A DNA stretch of 64,000 bases, from the NCBI GenBank assembly GCA_038326025.1, contig JBBQJP010000003.1:67462-131461 (forward strand), in the 5' to 3' direction. Numbering within the stretch: position 1 is the stretch's first letter; every line of letters starts with the position of its first letter. The translations under genes were made by a program, and so were the position numbers. Positions 54,496 to 63,617 of this stretch are shown piece by piece. Source of the stretch: CAISIP01 sp038326025. GTDB taxonomy: Bacteria; Pseudomonadota; Gammaproteobacteria; Burkholderiales; Burkholderiaceae_C. The notes beneath the pieces were generated by a model that saw only the letters and a list, made by a program, of their open reading frames with translations, had not been told where the DNA came from and searched no databases.

Positions 54496-55173
54496 CTATT
54501 CCGTCAACCGTCCCAGGTCCAGCCGCAACTGCCGGGAGCAACGCGCCGCCAGGCTCTCGTCATGGGTGACGACGATAAAGGCCGTGCCTTGATCACGCGC
54601 GAGTTGCAGCATCAATTCGAACACGCCGTCCGCCGTGCTGCGGTCCAGGTTGCCGGTGGGCTCGTCGGCCAGCACACAGGCCGGACGGGTCACCAGCGCA
54701 CGGGCAATCGCCACGCGCTGGCGTTCACCGCCGGACAATTCGGACGGCCGGTGCTCCAGCCGCTCCTGCAGCCCCACGCTGCGCAAGGTTTCGGTCGCCG
54801 CACGCGCGCAGTCTGCCGGTGCCAACCGCCGGATCCACAGCGGCATGGCCACGTTGTCGAGAGCACTGAACTCCGGCAACAAATGGTGGAACTGGTAGAC
54901 GAAACCGAGATGCTGATTGCGCAAGCGACCCTGCTGCGCCGCATTGCAGGTCGCCAGGTCGGTTCCCATCAACTGCACCTGGCCCGAGGTCGGCGCGTCC
55001 AGCGCGCCCAGCAGATGCAGGAGCGTGCTTTTGCCCGAACCGGACGCACCCACGATGGCCAGGGTTTCACCCTTGTGCACCTGCAGGTCGATGCCCTGCA
55101 GCACCGTCACGTCGAGCCGCCCCTCGGTGAATCGTTTGGTCAGGCCTTGCGCCTGCAACACCACATCACTCAT
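54496..55173 (-). CDS. lolD: Lipoprotein-releasing ABC ATPase LolD
   Basis: ATPase of the lipoprotein sorting complex (225 residues): Walker A GASGSGKST, LolD-type Q-loop LGFVYQFHHLLPEFSALDNVAMPL, signature LSGGERQRVAIARAL, Walker B CVLADEPTGNLD. Its start overlaps the stop of the permease gene by 8 bases (55166-55173), so they are coupled. Convergent with the VWA gene. Confidence 0.95.
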   Translation of the reverse strand: MSDVVLQAQGLTKRFTEGRLDVTVLQGIDLQVHKGETLAIVGASGSGKSTLLHLLGALDAPTSGQVQLMGTDLATCNAAQQGRLRNQHLGFVYQFHHLLPEFSALDNVAMPLWIRRLAPADCARAATETLRSVGLQERLEHRPSELSGGERQRVAIARALVTRPACVLADEPTGNLDRSTADGVFELMLQLARDQGTAFIVVTHDESLAARCSRQLRLDLGRLTE

Positions 55174-56416
55174 AACGCAGGGCCTCGGCCGGGTTGACGC
55201 GGCTGGCGCGCCAGCTCGGATAAATCGTGGCCAGAAAGGCCAGTACCAGCGAGATCACCGTGATCGGCACGATGTCGGCCTGCTGCGGTTCGCTGGGCAT
55301 GCGGCTGATCAGGTAGATGTCCTTGGGCAGGAAGCTGGCATTGAACAGTTGCTCGAGCGCCGGCACGATGACATCGATGTTGAACGCGATGCCCAGCCCC
55401 AACGCCAGTCCGGCCAGCGTGCCGATCACGCCCACCATCGCGCCTTGCACGACAAAGACCGCCATGATGCTGCGCGGACTTGCCCCCAGTGTGCGCAAGA
55501 TGGCGATGTCCGCACGTTTGTCGGTGACCGTCATCACCAGCGTGCTGACGAGGTTGAACGCCGCCACCGCCACGATCAGCGTCAGGATGATGGACATCAT
55601 GCGTTTTTCGACCTGCACCGCGGCAAACCAGGTCCGGTTCTGCCGCGTCCAGTCGCGAATGACCAGGTCGCCGCGCATGCTGCCCGCGAGTTGACTTGCC
55701 ACCTCGCGCGCCTGATGCAGGTCGCGCAGTTTCAGGCGCACGCCAGTCGGCCCTTCGAGCCGGTAGATACGTGACGCATCGTCCATGTGCAACAGGGCCA
55801 GCGCCGAGTCGTATTCGAAATGGCCGGAATCGAAGGTACCGACCACCGTCATCTGCTTGAGTCGCGGCACCACCCCGGCCGGCGTGATCTGACCACTGGG
55901 AGTGATCAAGGTCACCTTGTCGCCTTCACGCACCCCGAGCGAACGCGCCAGTTCGACACCCAGCACGATGCCGAAGTCACCGGGTACCAGGCGCGCCAGC
56001 ACATCCTTGCCCATCGCTGCCCCCAGGTCGCTGACCTCGGCCTCCAGCGACGGGTCGATTCCGCGCACCAGCGCCGCCTTCATGTCCTCGCCGCGTGCGA
56101 TCAGCCCCTGCGCGGTGATGAACGGTGCAGCGCCGATGACTTGCGGGTTGCTTTTGGCCTGCTGCAAGGTGGCCTGCAAATCCGGCAGTGCCGCACCACC
56201 GGCCGCATAGATCTCCACATGCGAGACCACGCCAAGCATGCGGTCACGTACTTCCTTTTGAAAGCCGTTCATGACGCTTAGCACGATGATCAGCGCGGCC
56301 ACGCCCAGCGCAATGCCCAGCATCGACACGCCAGAAATGAACGAAATGAAACCGTTGCGCCGGGTTCCCCGGCCTGCACGGGTGTAACGCCAGCCCAGGG
56401 CCAGCTCGTAAGGCAT
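55166..56416 (-). CDS. Lipoprotein-releasing ABC permease LolC/LolE
   Basis: 416 residues, four transmembrane helices (first after RRNGFISFISGVSMLGIALGVAALIIVLSVMNGFQ, others at the C-terminus) around a large periplasmic domain. The N-terminus MPYELALGWRYTRAGRGTRR is typical of LolC/E. ATG 56416 is used (56422 is two codons earlier). Only one permease gene accompanies lolD, so it may act as a homodimer (LolF-type) or pair with a second permease elsewhere. It is divergent from the next gene. Confidence 0.93.
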   Translation of the reverse strand: MPYELALGWRYTRAGRGTRRNGFISFISGVSMLGIALGVAALIIVLSVMNGFQKEVRDRMLGVVSHVEIYAAGGAALPDLQATLQQAKSNPQVIGAAPFITAQGLIARGEDMKAALVRGIDPSLEAEVSDLGAAMGKDVLARLVPGDFGIVLGVELARSLGVREGDKVTLITPSGQITPAGVVPRLKQMTVVGTFDSGHFEYDSALALLHMDDASRIYRLEGPTGVRLKLRDLHQAREVASQLAGSMRGDLVIRDWTRQNRTWFAAVQVEKRMMSIILTLIVAVAAFNLVSTLVMTVTDKRADIAILRTLGASPRSIMAVFVVQGAMVGVIGTLAGLALGLGIAFNIDVIVPALEQLFNASFLPKDIYLISRMPSEPQQADIVPITVISLVLAFLATIYPSWRASRVNPAEALRYE

Positions 56417-56537
56417 TTGCATCAGCAGCAAAGTCGCATGGTGCGAGACTCTTTCAATTGGAAAACTCGAACAGCCGGCATTGTGGCATCCCCCCGTCGA
56501 TCGGTGGCCCACCGATCAGTTCCGAGACAATACCGCC

Positions 56538-57464
56538 ATGCAGTTGCTGATTCCCTACGCCCATGTCAATGATCCGCCATGTGCGCAGGTCGCGTTGTCG
56601 CTGCAATTACCCCACCTCGCGCAGGTGCTCCGCGTTATGACGCGGGTGGAGACCATCAAAGGCTCGGCGCTGGACCTGTCGCCCCCCCATGAAATGTTCC
56701 AGGCGCGCGCGTTGGGCCTGTCACCGTCAGACGGCCACATTCCCTGGGCGGCGCTGGACCGGGTCCGCGCTGGACAGCCGGCCGACAACACCGCCCGCGC
56801 CTGGCTCACGCCGGCGTTCTGGCAGATCGGGGTGGGCCATATCCTGATGCGCGATCCGTTCGCACTGGCGCTGCAGGAGACCGAATCGCGCACATTGATG
56901 CAGGCCATGGCCCCGTACTTCGAACAAGACGGATTGACCCTGACATACCAGGAACCCGGGCGCTGGCTGGTCAGCGGTGAGCCACTGGCCGACCTGGCCA
57001 GTGCCTCACTAGACCGGGTGCTGGACGTCGACATCAGCCCCTGGATGCCGGCCACCCCTGCGCTGCGCCGACTGCAGAACGAGATGCAGATGATGCTGTA
57101 CACCCATCCGCTCAACGACGAACGGACGGCACGCGGCCAGCAGCCGGTGAATTCGTTCTGGATCCATGGCAGCGGTAGATACACCGGCGCGGCGCCGTCG
57201 GCGCCCGGTCCGCTGGTGGCGGACGATCTGCGCCTGCCGGCATTACAAGGCGACTGGGCGCAATGGGCCAGCGTCTGGCAAAAGCTCGACCTGGGTGTTT
57301 GCAAGCAGTTGCTGGCAGAGTTGCAGACTGGCCGTCCTGCAAGCCTGGTGCTTTGCTCGGAGCGTCACACATTGGTCTTCGAGAATCGACCTCTCGGCTG
57401 GGGCGAACGACTGCGACGGCGCTTCAACCCGACCAGCCTGCAACAATATGCCCCGCTACTATGA
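56538..57464 (+). CDS. Conserved protein of unknown function (COG4255-like), coupled to recJ
   Basis: 308 residues starting MQLLIPYAHVNDPPCAQVAL. Recognisable conserved segments are ETEsRTLMQAMAPYF, QNEMQMMLYTHPLNDERTARGQQPVNSFWIHGSG and SLVLCSERHTLVFENRPLGW. I recognise the family as a beta-proteobacterial protein commonly annotated as a phosphoglycerate-mutase-like protein; no catalytic site is evident, so no function is assigned. Its stop overlaps the recJ start (ATGA, 57461-57464). Confidence 0.75.
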   Translation: MQLLIPYAHVNDPPCAQVALSLQLPHLAQVLRVMTRVETIKGSALDLSPPHEMFQARALGLSPSDGHIPWAALDRVRAGQPADNTARAWLTPAFWQIGVGHILMRDPFALALQETESRTLMQAMAPYFEQDGLTLTYQEPGRWLVSGEPLADLASASLDRVLDVDISPWMPATPALRRLQNEMQMMLYTHPLNDERTARGQQPVNSFWIHGSGRYTGAAPSAPGPLVADDLRLPALQGDWAQWASVWQKLDLGVCKQLLAELQTGRPASLVLCSERHTLVFENRPLGWGERLRRRFNPTSLQQYAPLL

Positions 57465-59170
57465 AAATCACCGTCCGCGATATTCCACCACGTGCCGTCT
57501 GGGCCCTTGAGCAAGGCGGCGTGCATCCCTTGCTGGCCCGCCTTTATGCTGCACGGGGCGTCAGCGCAATGGACGAACTCGACGAAGGACTCGGCCGACT
57601 CCTGCCACCCGACAGCCTGCTTGGCGCTTTGGCCGCGGCGCGCCTGCTCGCCGATGCAATCGCGCAGGACAAGCGCCTTTGCATCGTGGCCGACTACGAC
57701 TGTGACGGCGCCACCGCCTGCGCAGTGGGCATCCGCGGCCTGCGCCTGCTCGGCGCACAACATGTGAGCTACATCGTGCCCGACCGGGTGCGCGACGGTT
57801 ATGGCCTCACGGCCCCGATTGCACAGCGCGTCAAGGATAGTGGTGCCGACCTGCTGATCACGGTGGACAACGGCATTGCCAGCATCGACGGCGTGGCCCA
57901 TGCCCGCGCACTCGGACTGCGGGTGCTGGTGACTGACCACCACTTGCCGGCCAGCACCCTGCCTGACGCCGACGTGATCGTCAACCCGAACCAGCCCGGT
58001 TGCGAATTTGCCAGCAAGTCGATTGCCGGTGTCGGTGTGATGTTTTATGTGCTGCTGGCCTTGCGCTCCGAACTGCGCGAACGCGGGGTGTTCACGCCGC
58101 AGACCCAACCCAAGCTCGACACCTTGCTGCCGCTGGTCGCGCTGGGCACGGTGGCCGACGTGGTGCGGCTGGACGCCAACAACCGCCGCCTGGTGGCGCA
58201 AGGACTCAAGCGCGTGCGCGCCGGCGCCTTGCCGGCCGGTCTGTCCAGCCTGTTCGGCGCGGCCGGACGCTCGGCGCCGGTGGCCACAACCTTCGATTTC
58301 GGCTTCGCGCTGGGGCCGCGCATCAATGCTGCCGGGCGTCTGAGCGATATGACACTGGGCATCGAATGCCTGTTGACCGACGACGCAGCGCGCGCGGACG
58401 AACTGGCCCGCACTCTTGACGGCATCAACCGGGAGCGGCGCGAGATCGAGGGCGACATGCGCGCGCAGGCAATGGAGATTGCCGAATCACTGTTCGAAGA
58501 GGGTGACGAACCGCCACCGGCCATCTGCGTGTTCGACCCCGACTTTCACGAAGGGGTGGTCGGCATCGTCGCCTCTCGCATCAAGGACAAGCTGCACCGG
58601 CCGACCTTTGTGTTCGCCGCCAGCCAGGCACCGGGCAAGGAGCATGAACTCAAGGGTTCGGGGCGCTCGATTCCGGGATTTCATCTGCGCGACGCGCTTG
58701 ACCTGGTGGCCAAGCGATATCCCGGCGTGTTGCTGCGTTTCGGCGGCCATGCCATGGCCGCGGGTTGTACCGTCAACGAGGAACACCTGGACCAGTTCGA
58801 ACAAGGTCTGAGTGAGGTGGCTCTGGAGTGGCTCGACAAATCCACGTTGCAGCGCCGGCTCGAGACCGACGGGCCGCTGGCACCCGAATACCGCCGGGTC
58901 GATCTGGTCGACACCTTGCACAAGGAAGTCTGGGGCCAGGGCTTTGCACCGCCGGTGTTCAGCGAGGAGGTTGAGGTGGTGTCACAGCGCCTGGTCGGCG
59001 AAAAACATCTGTCGCTCAAACTCAAGCATCAGGGCACGCCGATCGACGGCATCTGGTTCAACCATACCGACAGCCTGCCCGCACGTGCGCGCCTTGCGTT
59101 TCGCCTGGATGCCGACGAATGGAACGGATCGCGTAAAGTGAAGTTTCTGATCGAAGGCATGGAATCCTGA
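57461..59170 (+). CDS. recJ: Single-stranded-DNA-specific exonuclease RecJ
   Basis: 5'-3' ssDNA exonuclease of recombination and mismatch repair, 569 residues. DHH-type metal motifs are present: VADYDCDGATACAVG (motif I), ITVDNGIAS (motif II), VTDHHLPASTLPDADVIVNPNQPG (DHH motif), and the GPRINAAGRL segment. The C-terminal DHHA1 and OB domains contain the SGRSIPGFHLRDAL and GGHAMAAGCTV motifs. Start ATG 57461 (MKITVRDIPPR) coupled to the upstream gene. Confidence 0.97.
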   Translation: MKITVRDIPPRAVWALEQGGVHPLLARLYAARGVSAMDELDEGLGRLLPPDSLLGALAAARLLADAIAQDKRLCIVADYDCDGATACAVGIRGLRLLGAQHVSYIVPDRVRDGYGLTAPIAQRVKDSGADLLITVDNGIASIDGVAHARALGLRVLVTDHHLPASTLPDADVIVNPNQPGCEFASKSIAGVGVMFYVLLALRSELRERGVFTPQTQPKLDTLLPLVALGTVADVVRLDANNRRLVAQGLKRVRAGALPAGLSSLFGAAGRSAPVATTFDFGFALGPRINAAGRLSDMTLGIECLLTDDAARADELARTLDGINRERREIEGDMRAQAMEIAESLFEEGDEPPPAICVFDPDFHEGVVGIVASRIKDKLHRPTFVFAASQAPGKEHELKGSGRSIPGFHLRDALDLVAKRYPGVLLRFGGHAMAAGCTVNEEHLDQFEQGLSEVALEWLDKSTLQRRLETDGPLAPEYRRVDLVDTLHKEVWGQGFAPPVFSEEVEVVSQRLVGEKHLSLKLKHQGTPIDGIWFNHTDSLPARARLAFRLDADEWNGSRKVKFLIEGMES

Positions 59171-59220
59171 TCCGCCGACGCTCCAAACCTGCTCCGCACA
59201 CCTTGACAAATAGATTCACC

Positions 59221-60003
59221 ATGAACACATCTACATCCGCAAACTCCGCCTTCGACCTCACCGGCCGCATGGCCCTGATCACCGGCTCCAGCGCCGGCAT
59301 CGGTTTTGCTCTGGCGCGTGGCCTGGCCCAGGCCGGCGCGACCGTCGTCCTCAACGCGCGCAGCCAGGACAAGCTCGATGCGGCGGCCAAGACCCTGCGC
59401 AATGAAGGCGCAACCGTCCATGTGAAAGCCTTCGATGTCACCGACAGCAAGGCCGTGACGGCAGCGGTCGACGACATCGAGAAGAACATCGGCGCCATCG
59501 ACATCCTGGTCAACAACGCTGGCATGCAGCGGCGCGGGCCGCTGGAAGATTTCACGGTTGAACACTGGCATGAGCTGATGCGCACCAACCTGGACAGCGT
59601 GTTCCTCAATGGCCAGGCGGTGGCGCGCCACATGATTGCGCGCAAGCGCGGCAAGATCATCAACATCTGCTCGGTGCAGAGCGAACTGGGGCGCCCCAAC
59701 ATCGCTCCCTACACCGCCAGCAAAGGTGGCGTGAAAATGCTGACCAAGGGCATGGCCATCGACTGGGGCCAGCACGGCATCCAGATCAACGGCCTGGGCC
59801 CGGGCTACTTCAAGACCGAACTCAACGATGCACTGGTCAAGAACCCGGAATTCAGCAGCTGGCTGATCGGCCGCACGCCGTCGCGCCGCTGGGGCGACGT
59901 TGAAGACCTGGTCGGCCCCGCGGTGTTCCTGGCCAGCGACGCATCGAAATTCGTCAACGGCCACATTCTGTATGTCGACGGCGGCGTGACCGCCACCTTG
60001 TGA
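59221..60003 (+). CDS. SDR family oxidoreductase, gluconate 5-dehydrogenase-like
   Basis: 260-residue short-chain dehydrogenase. Cofactor motif TGSSAGIGFALARGLA, NNAG in ILVNNAGMQRR, catalytic Ser (SVQSELG region), Tyr and Lys in YTASKGGVKMLTKG, and C-terminal YVDGGVTATL. The combination fits the IdnO/gluconate 5-dehydrogenase branch, and the next gene is an L-idonate-5-dehydrogenase-like enzyme, supporting a ketogluconate/idonate step. Start ATG 59221. It is 50 bp after recJ. Confidence 0.85.
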   Translation: MNTSTSANSAFDLTGRMALITGSSAGIGFALARGLAQAGATVVLNARSQDKLDAAAKTLRNEGATVHVKAFDVTDSKAVTAAVDDIEKNIGAIDILVNNAGMQRRGPLEDFTVEHWHELMRTNLDSVFLNGQAVARHMIARKRGKIINICSVQSELGRPNIAPYTASKGGVKMLTKGMAIDWGQHGIQINGLGPGYFKTELNDALVKNPEFSSWLIGRTPSRRWGDVEDLVGPAVFLASDASKFVNGHILYVDGGVTATL

Positions 60004-60056
60004 CCGGCCCGCGACTGCACCCAAAACCAGTCCCCTGAATCAAAGGAACCCAACTG

Positions 60057-61091
60057 ATGGAAGCACTTGTCATTCATGCCCCCGGCGACCTGCGCGTCGA
60101 GACCATTGCCACGCCCGAGATCGAAAGCGGCCAGATCCGCGTGCGCGTGCGCAAGGGCGGCATCTGCGGCTCGGACCTGCACTATTTCCAGCACGGTGGT
60201 TTTGGCACCATCCGCATCAAGGAACCGATGGTGCTGGGCCACGAAATTGCCGGCATCATCGAGCAGGCCGCACCCGGCGTGGACGGTGTGCAGGTGGGCG
60301 ACCGTGTCGCCGTCAGCCCCAGCCGCCCATGTGGCCAGTGCATCTATTGCCAGCAAGGACTGCAGAACCATTGTCTGGACATGCGTTATTACGGCAGCGC
60401 CATGCGCACACCGCATGTGCAGGGCGCGTTCCGCCAGGAGATCGTTTGCGATGCCAGCCAGGCGCATAAGCTGGCCGATGCCATCAGCGACGGCGAAGGC
60501 GCCATGGCCGAGCCGCTGTCCGTGGCCCTGCATGCGGTGCGCCGCGCCGGCTCGTTGCTGGGCAAACGGGTGCTGGTGACCGGTTGCGGCCCGATCGGTG
60601 CGCTGATCATCCTGGCCGCCCGCCGCGCCGGCGCAGCGCATATCGTGGCCACCGACGTCAGCGACTTCACGCTGCGCAGTGCTGCCAAGGTCGGCGCCGA
60701 CGATGTCATCAACGTGGCCGAAAAGCCGGACGGCCTGGCGCCGTTTTGCGCCGACAAAGGGAGTTTCGACGTGTTGTTCGAGGCCAGCGGCAACGAACGG
60801 GCTTTGCGCGGCGCGCTCGATGCCCTGCGTCCGCGCGGCGTGATCATGCAGGTCGGGCTGGGCGGCGACATGACGCTGCCGATCAACACCATCGTGGCCA
60901 AGGAATTCGACATGCGCGGCGCGTTCCGTTTCCACGAGGAATTCGCGATCGCGGTCGAACTGCTCAACAAGGGCCTGATCGACGTGAAACCGCTGATTTC
61001 GGCCACGCTGCCGTTTCGTGACTCCGGCCGCGCGTTTGCGCTCGCGGCGGACCGCTCGCAGGCGATGAAGGTGCTACTGGATTTCGAGTAA
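60057..61091 (+). CDS. L-idonate 5-dehydrogenase-like zinc MDR
   Basis: 344-residue zinc medium-chain dehydrogenase. Zinc-site elements GGICGSDLHYFQHGGFG and GHEIAGII precede the structural zinc cysteines (C..C..C.......C in CGQCIYCQQGLQNHC), then the Rossmann motif GCGPIGALIILAARRAG. The HYFQHGG residues match IdnD of E. coli. Probably converts L-idonate to 5-ketogluconate, followed by the upstream SDR reducing or oxidising the 5-keto acid. 53 bp after the SDR gene. No transporter or regulator of this pathway is nearby. Confidence 0.88.
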   Translation: MEALVIHAPGDLRVETIATPEIESGQIRVRVRKGGICGSDLHYFQHGGFGTIRIKEPMVLGHEIAGIIEQAAPGVDGVQVGDRVAVSPSRPCGQCIYCQQGLQNHCLDMRYYGSAMRTPHVQGAFRQEIVCDASQAHKLADAISDGEGAMAEPLSVALHAVRRAGSLLGKRVLVTGCGPIGALIILAARRAGAAHIVATDVSDFTLRSAAKVGADDVINVAEKPDGLAPFCADKGSFDVLFEASGNERALRGALDALRPRGVIMQVGLGGDMTLPINTIVAKEFDMRGAFRFHEEFAIAVELLNKGLIDVKPLISATLPFRDSGRAFALAADRSQAMKVLLDFE

Positions 61092-61199
61092 GTCCGTTCG
61101 CTGCGCCATGCCGATTCGCGCCGCCGCACATTTCGGCGCTTGATGGCCGTCGACGTCCGACCGTGAGAGACCAGCGTATCGCCGGCGCCCGCATCGCAT

Positions 61200-62654
61200 T
61201 CATTTCCCGTGACCGCTGCCACCCGACTCCGAACCCGAACCGCCCGAGCCCCCGGAACCGTCTTCGCCACCAGAGCTGCCCGAACTTCCCGAACCGTTGG
61301 AACCACTCCCTCCGCCCGAGCTTCCCGAACCGCTGGAACCGCCTTCTCCGCCCGAACTTCCTGAACCACTGGATCCAGAGGAGTCGCCCGAGCGACCCGA
61401 TGTATCCGTGCGCTCGCCTGACCCGGAACGACCGGAACTGTCGTCGCCGTCCCTCGCCTCGCGCCCCCCTCTCCTGCCGGAGGAACGGGAAGCGCCGCCA
61501 CGACCACTACCGTCGGCCGGCCCTTCGCCGATGACGACACGGTCGATCGTCACCCGCCGGTCCGCGTCCAGACGCCCCGTTACCTGCACATGCTGGTCGA
61601 GCGCCAGTTTGCCGCCGGAGGCACCCACCACCTGCGCATCGGGGTTCATCCGCAGTTCGCCCAGCCCCAGGCTGAGCCGGCCCTGCCCCAGGGACTGCAC
61701 ATAACCCGCCATGACAACCTGGCTCACCGCGCCAAGACCCTTGCGGGTTGGCTCCTCGATGGCCTGCTGCGCCAGCAAAACCCGCCCATCCCACAACCCG
61801 GACACCGTGATCTCGCTGCCCACCGGCGGCGCTGAAGCATGCATGGAACCGAACTGCACCTGGGCACCGCTCAGGTAGAAGCTGTTGGCGGCAACACGCT
61901 CCACGACACCATTGAGCTGCACCCGTTTCTGCGGCGCGATGCGATCCAGCCGGGACACAACAATGTCTCCGCCAGCCAGCCGCTGACCACTGACGCGCAC
62001 CCAATCGCCAACCAACAGATGGTTCAGCTGGGCCGGGTCACGCACCCGTGCTCGCTGGCCCAGCAGGCCAAACGAGCCGGTACGCGCATCGACAGCCGCC
62101 AATGGCCCGACCGCGGTATGGATCAGCGCGATTTGTCGGGCCTGCACCTGCGCACCGGCGCCGCTCGCGCTGACCGCCACCAATTGCCCGATCGCCAATT
62201 GCCGGGCAGAGACCACCTCGCCGGCGTCGGACACAGGTGTCTCGGCGTCGAAATGAACCTCGACGCCATTCACGCATATGCTGGCAAAACCAGTGATGGT
62301 TCCAACGATACCGGTACCACCGATACCGCCTTGGCCGGTGGCCGTACCGTCCGGGCCTGCCGCGCTGGCCCGGACCCCCGTGCCTCCAATACCGCCGTCA
62401 CCGCCTGGCGCGGCAAGGGGTTGGGCGCGGGCCCTGGATATGCCGGTTCCACCGATCCCGCCACCCGTTCCCGGCTCGGACCGTAAGCCTGCCACGAGCG
62501 GATTGACCAATGCCCCACCGTTGGCGCAGACGTTCTCCGCCCGTGCTTGTACTTGTGTCTGTGCGGCAGGCTGCATGCCCGCTGACAAGCTGGTCATTGC
62601 GACGACAACGCAGCGCAGCCAGCGCACGCAGGCCGGAGGCAGCCGTGCCGTCAT
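61200..62654 (-). CDS. DUF5666 protein with GGIGGTG repeats and Ser/Gly tail
   Basis: 484 residues. An N-terminal Sec-type hydrophobic segment (residues 10-30) suggests export. Three GGIGGTG motifs (65-71, 87-93, 109-115) lead into DUF5666-type beta repeats, first VGTITGFASICVNGVEVHFDA (115-137), then three further units near 180-245, 248-300 and 310-375, each a small beta-barrel-like repeat (for example QLNGVVERVAANSFYLSGAQV). The C-terminal about 100 residues (382-484) are a low-complexity Ser/Gly/Asp/Glu tail. Its ATG overlaps the DUF6502 stop (ATGA, 62651-62654), so the two genes are coupled. Function unknown. Confidence 0.85.
   Translation of the reverse strand: MTARLPPACVRWLRCVVVAMTSLSAGMQPAAQTQVQARAENVCANGGALVNPLVAGLRSEPGTGGGIGGTGISRARAQPLAAPGGDGGIGGTGVRASAAGPDGTATGQGGIGGTGIVGTITGFASICVNGVEVHFDAETPVSDAGEVVSARQLAIGQLVAVSASGAGAQVQARQIALIHTAVGPLAAVDARTGSFGLLGQRARVRDPAQLNHLLVGDWVRVSGQRLAGGDIVVSRLDRIAPQKRVQLNGVVERVAANSFYLSGAQVQFGSMHASAPPVGSEITVSGLWDGRVLLAQQAIEEPTRKGLGAVSQVVMAGYVQSLGQGRLSLGLGELRMNPDAQVVGASGGKLALDQHVQVTGRLDADRRVTIDRVVIGEGPADGSGRGGASRSSGRRGGREARDGDDSSGRSGSGERTDTSGRSGDSSGSSGSGSSGGEGGSSGSGSSGGGSGSNGSGSSGSSGGEDGSGGSGGSGSESGGSGHGK
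61205..61510 (-). repeat. Low-complexity Ser/Gly-coding repeat region
   Basis: Imperfect short repeats (plus-strand copies resemble CCGAACCGCTGGAACC and TTCCCGAACC) encode the Ser/Gly/Glu tail of the DUF5666 protein. They could allow length change by slippage. Confidence 0.6.
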
Positions 62655-63562
62655 GTGACCGCCCCCCCCTGTTCCTCGCCGTCCTGGCCATCGTCTGCAC
62701 CATGTGCAGGTGGCAACGTTGGTTCCGGTGCGGAAAAGAAGTAGATGCCGAAGGTCATGCGTTGGCCCGGGCCGCCGTCGGCCGCGGCCTTGCGCGACTC
62801 CGTCACGGCGAGCTGGTTCACCGCCAGCAACGCCTTCATGCCCACAGTCTCAGCCCGCCGGGCCAAGGTATGCACGGCATCCGTGTTCAGAGAACCGTAA
62901 TGCACGCTGCGCTCGAGGAAAGGCGGCACGCCACCAAGAAGATTGTGGGCCGCCGCCGCCGCATGGTCATGCAGGTTGTGGCCCAGGTAGAAAGCCTTGT
63001 CGTCCGATCCCTCGGCCGGCACGAACGCCTCGACACACAAGCAGACACGGCGCTCGTCATCGAGGCGCACCAGGCCCTGCCGCAGCCACTCGTCGAGCAC
63101 GACACGGGACCGGATATCGGAATTGACACTGGCCACCAGACCTTCGAACGACGCCGGTCCGCCTTCGCTGACGAATCGCGGCAACGCCCTGGGTTCGCCG
63201 TTGTCATCCAGGTAGGGTGGCGAGCCCTGCCACAAGGACATCACCCGCGCGCCCAGCGATGCCACAGGCGAAACCTCATGGCCATCGCGCGCATGCTGCT
63301 GGCGCAGCCGCCCCACGTCCTTACGGTGCACGCCGGTCACCAAGCTGACGCGGCTGTCTGTCGGCGGCTTGTCGTCGATCCGGAAATTCCGGTCGGCGAC
63401 TTCAACCAGCAACGACTTGAGCAATTCCACCAGATAGGGAAGCGTCAGCCCCCTGGCGACCATCAATTGCACCAATGGACGCAACGCTCGGCGCAACGCG
63501 CGCGCCAACGCTGGCGAGTGCGCGACGGGGTTCTGGCTTGGGACGGAATCTGGACTCGGCAT
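62651..63562 (-). CDS. DUF6502 family protein, putative DNA-binding regulator
   Basis: 303 residues, no signal peptide. N-terminal helical region (15-60) followed by a segment resembling a winged helix-turn-helix at about 67-88 (PTDSRVSLVTGVHRKDVGRL; the pattern S.vT.v..k.v.rL is like transcription-factor recognition helices). Central LGARVMSLWQGSPPYLDDNGEPRALPR and VLDEWLRQGLVRLDDERRVCLCVEAFVP, and a Gly/Glu-rich end. I recognise DUF6502, which lacks established function. It is the first gene of a coupled operon with DUF5666. Three 17-bp operator-like sites lie upstream, so autoregulation is inferred. Confidence 0.78.
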   Translation of the reverse strand: MPSPDSVPSQNPVAHSPALARALRRALRPLVQLMVARGLTLPYLVELLKSLLVEVADRNFRIDDKPPTDSRVSLVTGVHRKDVGRLRQQHARDGHEVSPVASLGARVMSLWQGSPPYLDDNGEPRALPRFVSEGGPASFEGLVASVNSDIRSRVVLDEWLRQGLVRLDDERRVCLCVEAFVPAEGSDDKAFYLGHNLHDHAAAAAHNLLGGVPPFLERSVHYGSLNTDAVHTLARRAETVGMKALLAVNQLAVTESRKAAADGGPGQRMTFGIYFFSAPEPTLPPAHGADDGQDGEEQGGAVT

Positions 63563-63570
63563 CGTAATGG

Positions 63571-63576
63571 CATCCT
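63571..63576 (-). promoter_or_regulatory. Extended -10-like box of DUF6502 (TGC TAGGAT on minus strand)
   Basis: On the minus strand TGCTAGGAT ends 12 bp upstream of the ATG, so a transcript from it would have a very short or no leader. Operator site A covers the position expected for a -35 box. Weak but positionally suggestive. Confidence 0.35.
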
Positions 63577-63593
63577 AGCATTTTTCTGTAAAC

Positions 63594-63610
63594 GTGGGAA
63601 ATAATCACAC
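63594..63610 (+). promoter_or_regulatory. Operator-like site A (GTGGGAAATAATCACAC)
   Basis: First of three near-identical 17-bp elements in the AT-rich DUF6502/repeat-protein gap. Differs from site C by one base and from the reverse complement of site B by one base. Overlaps the likely -35 region of DUF6502. Confidence 0.8.
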
Positions 63611-63617
63611 AAATATC

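Noticed and set aside
61205..61510. Short repeats as an intergenic or mobile repeat family
   Set aside because: They lie inside the DUF5666 reading frame and encode its Ser/Gly tail.
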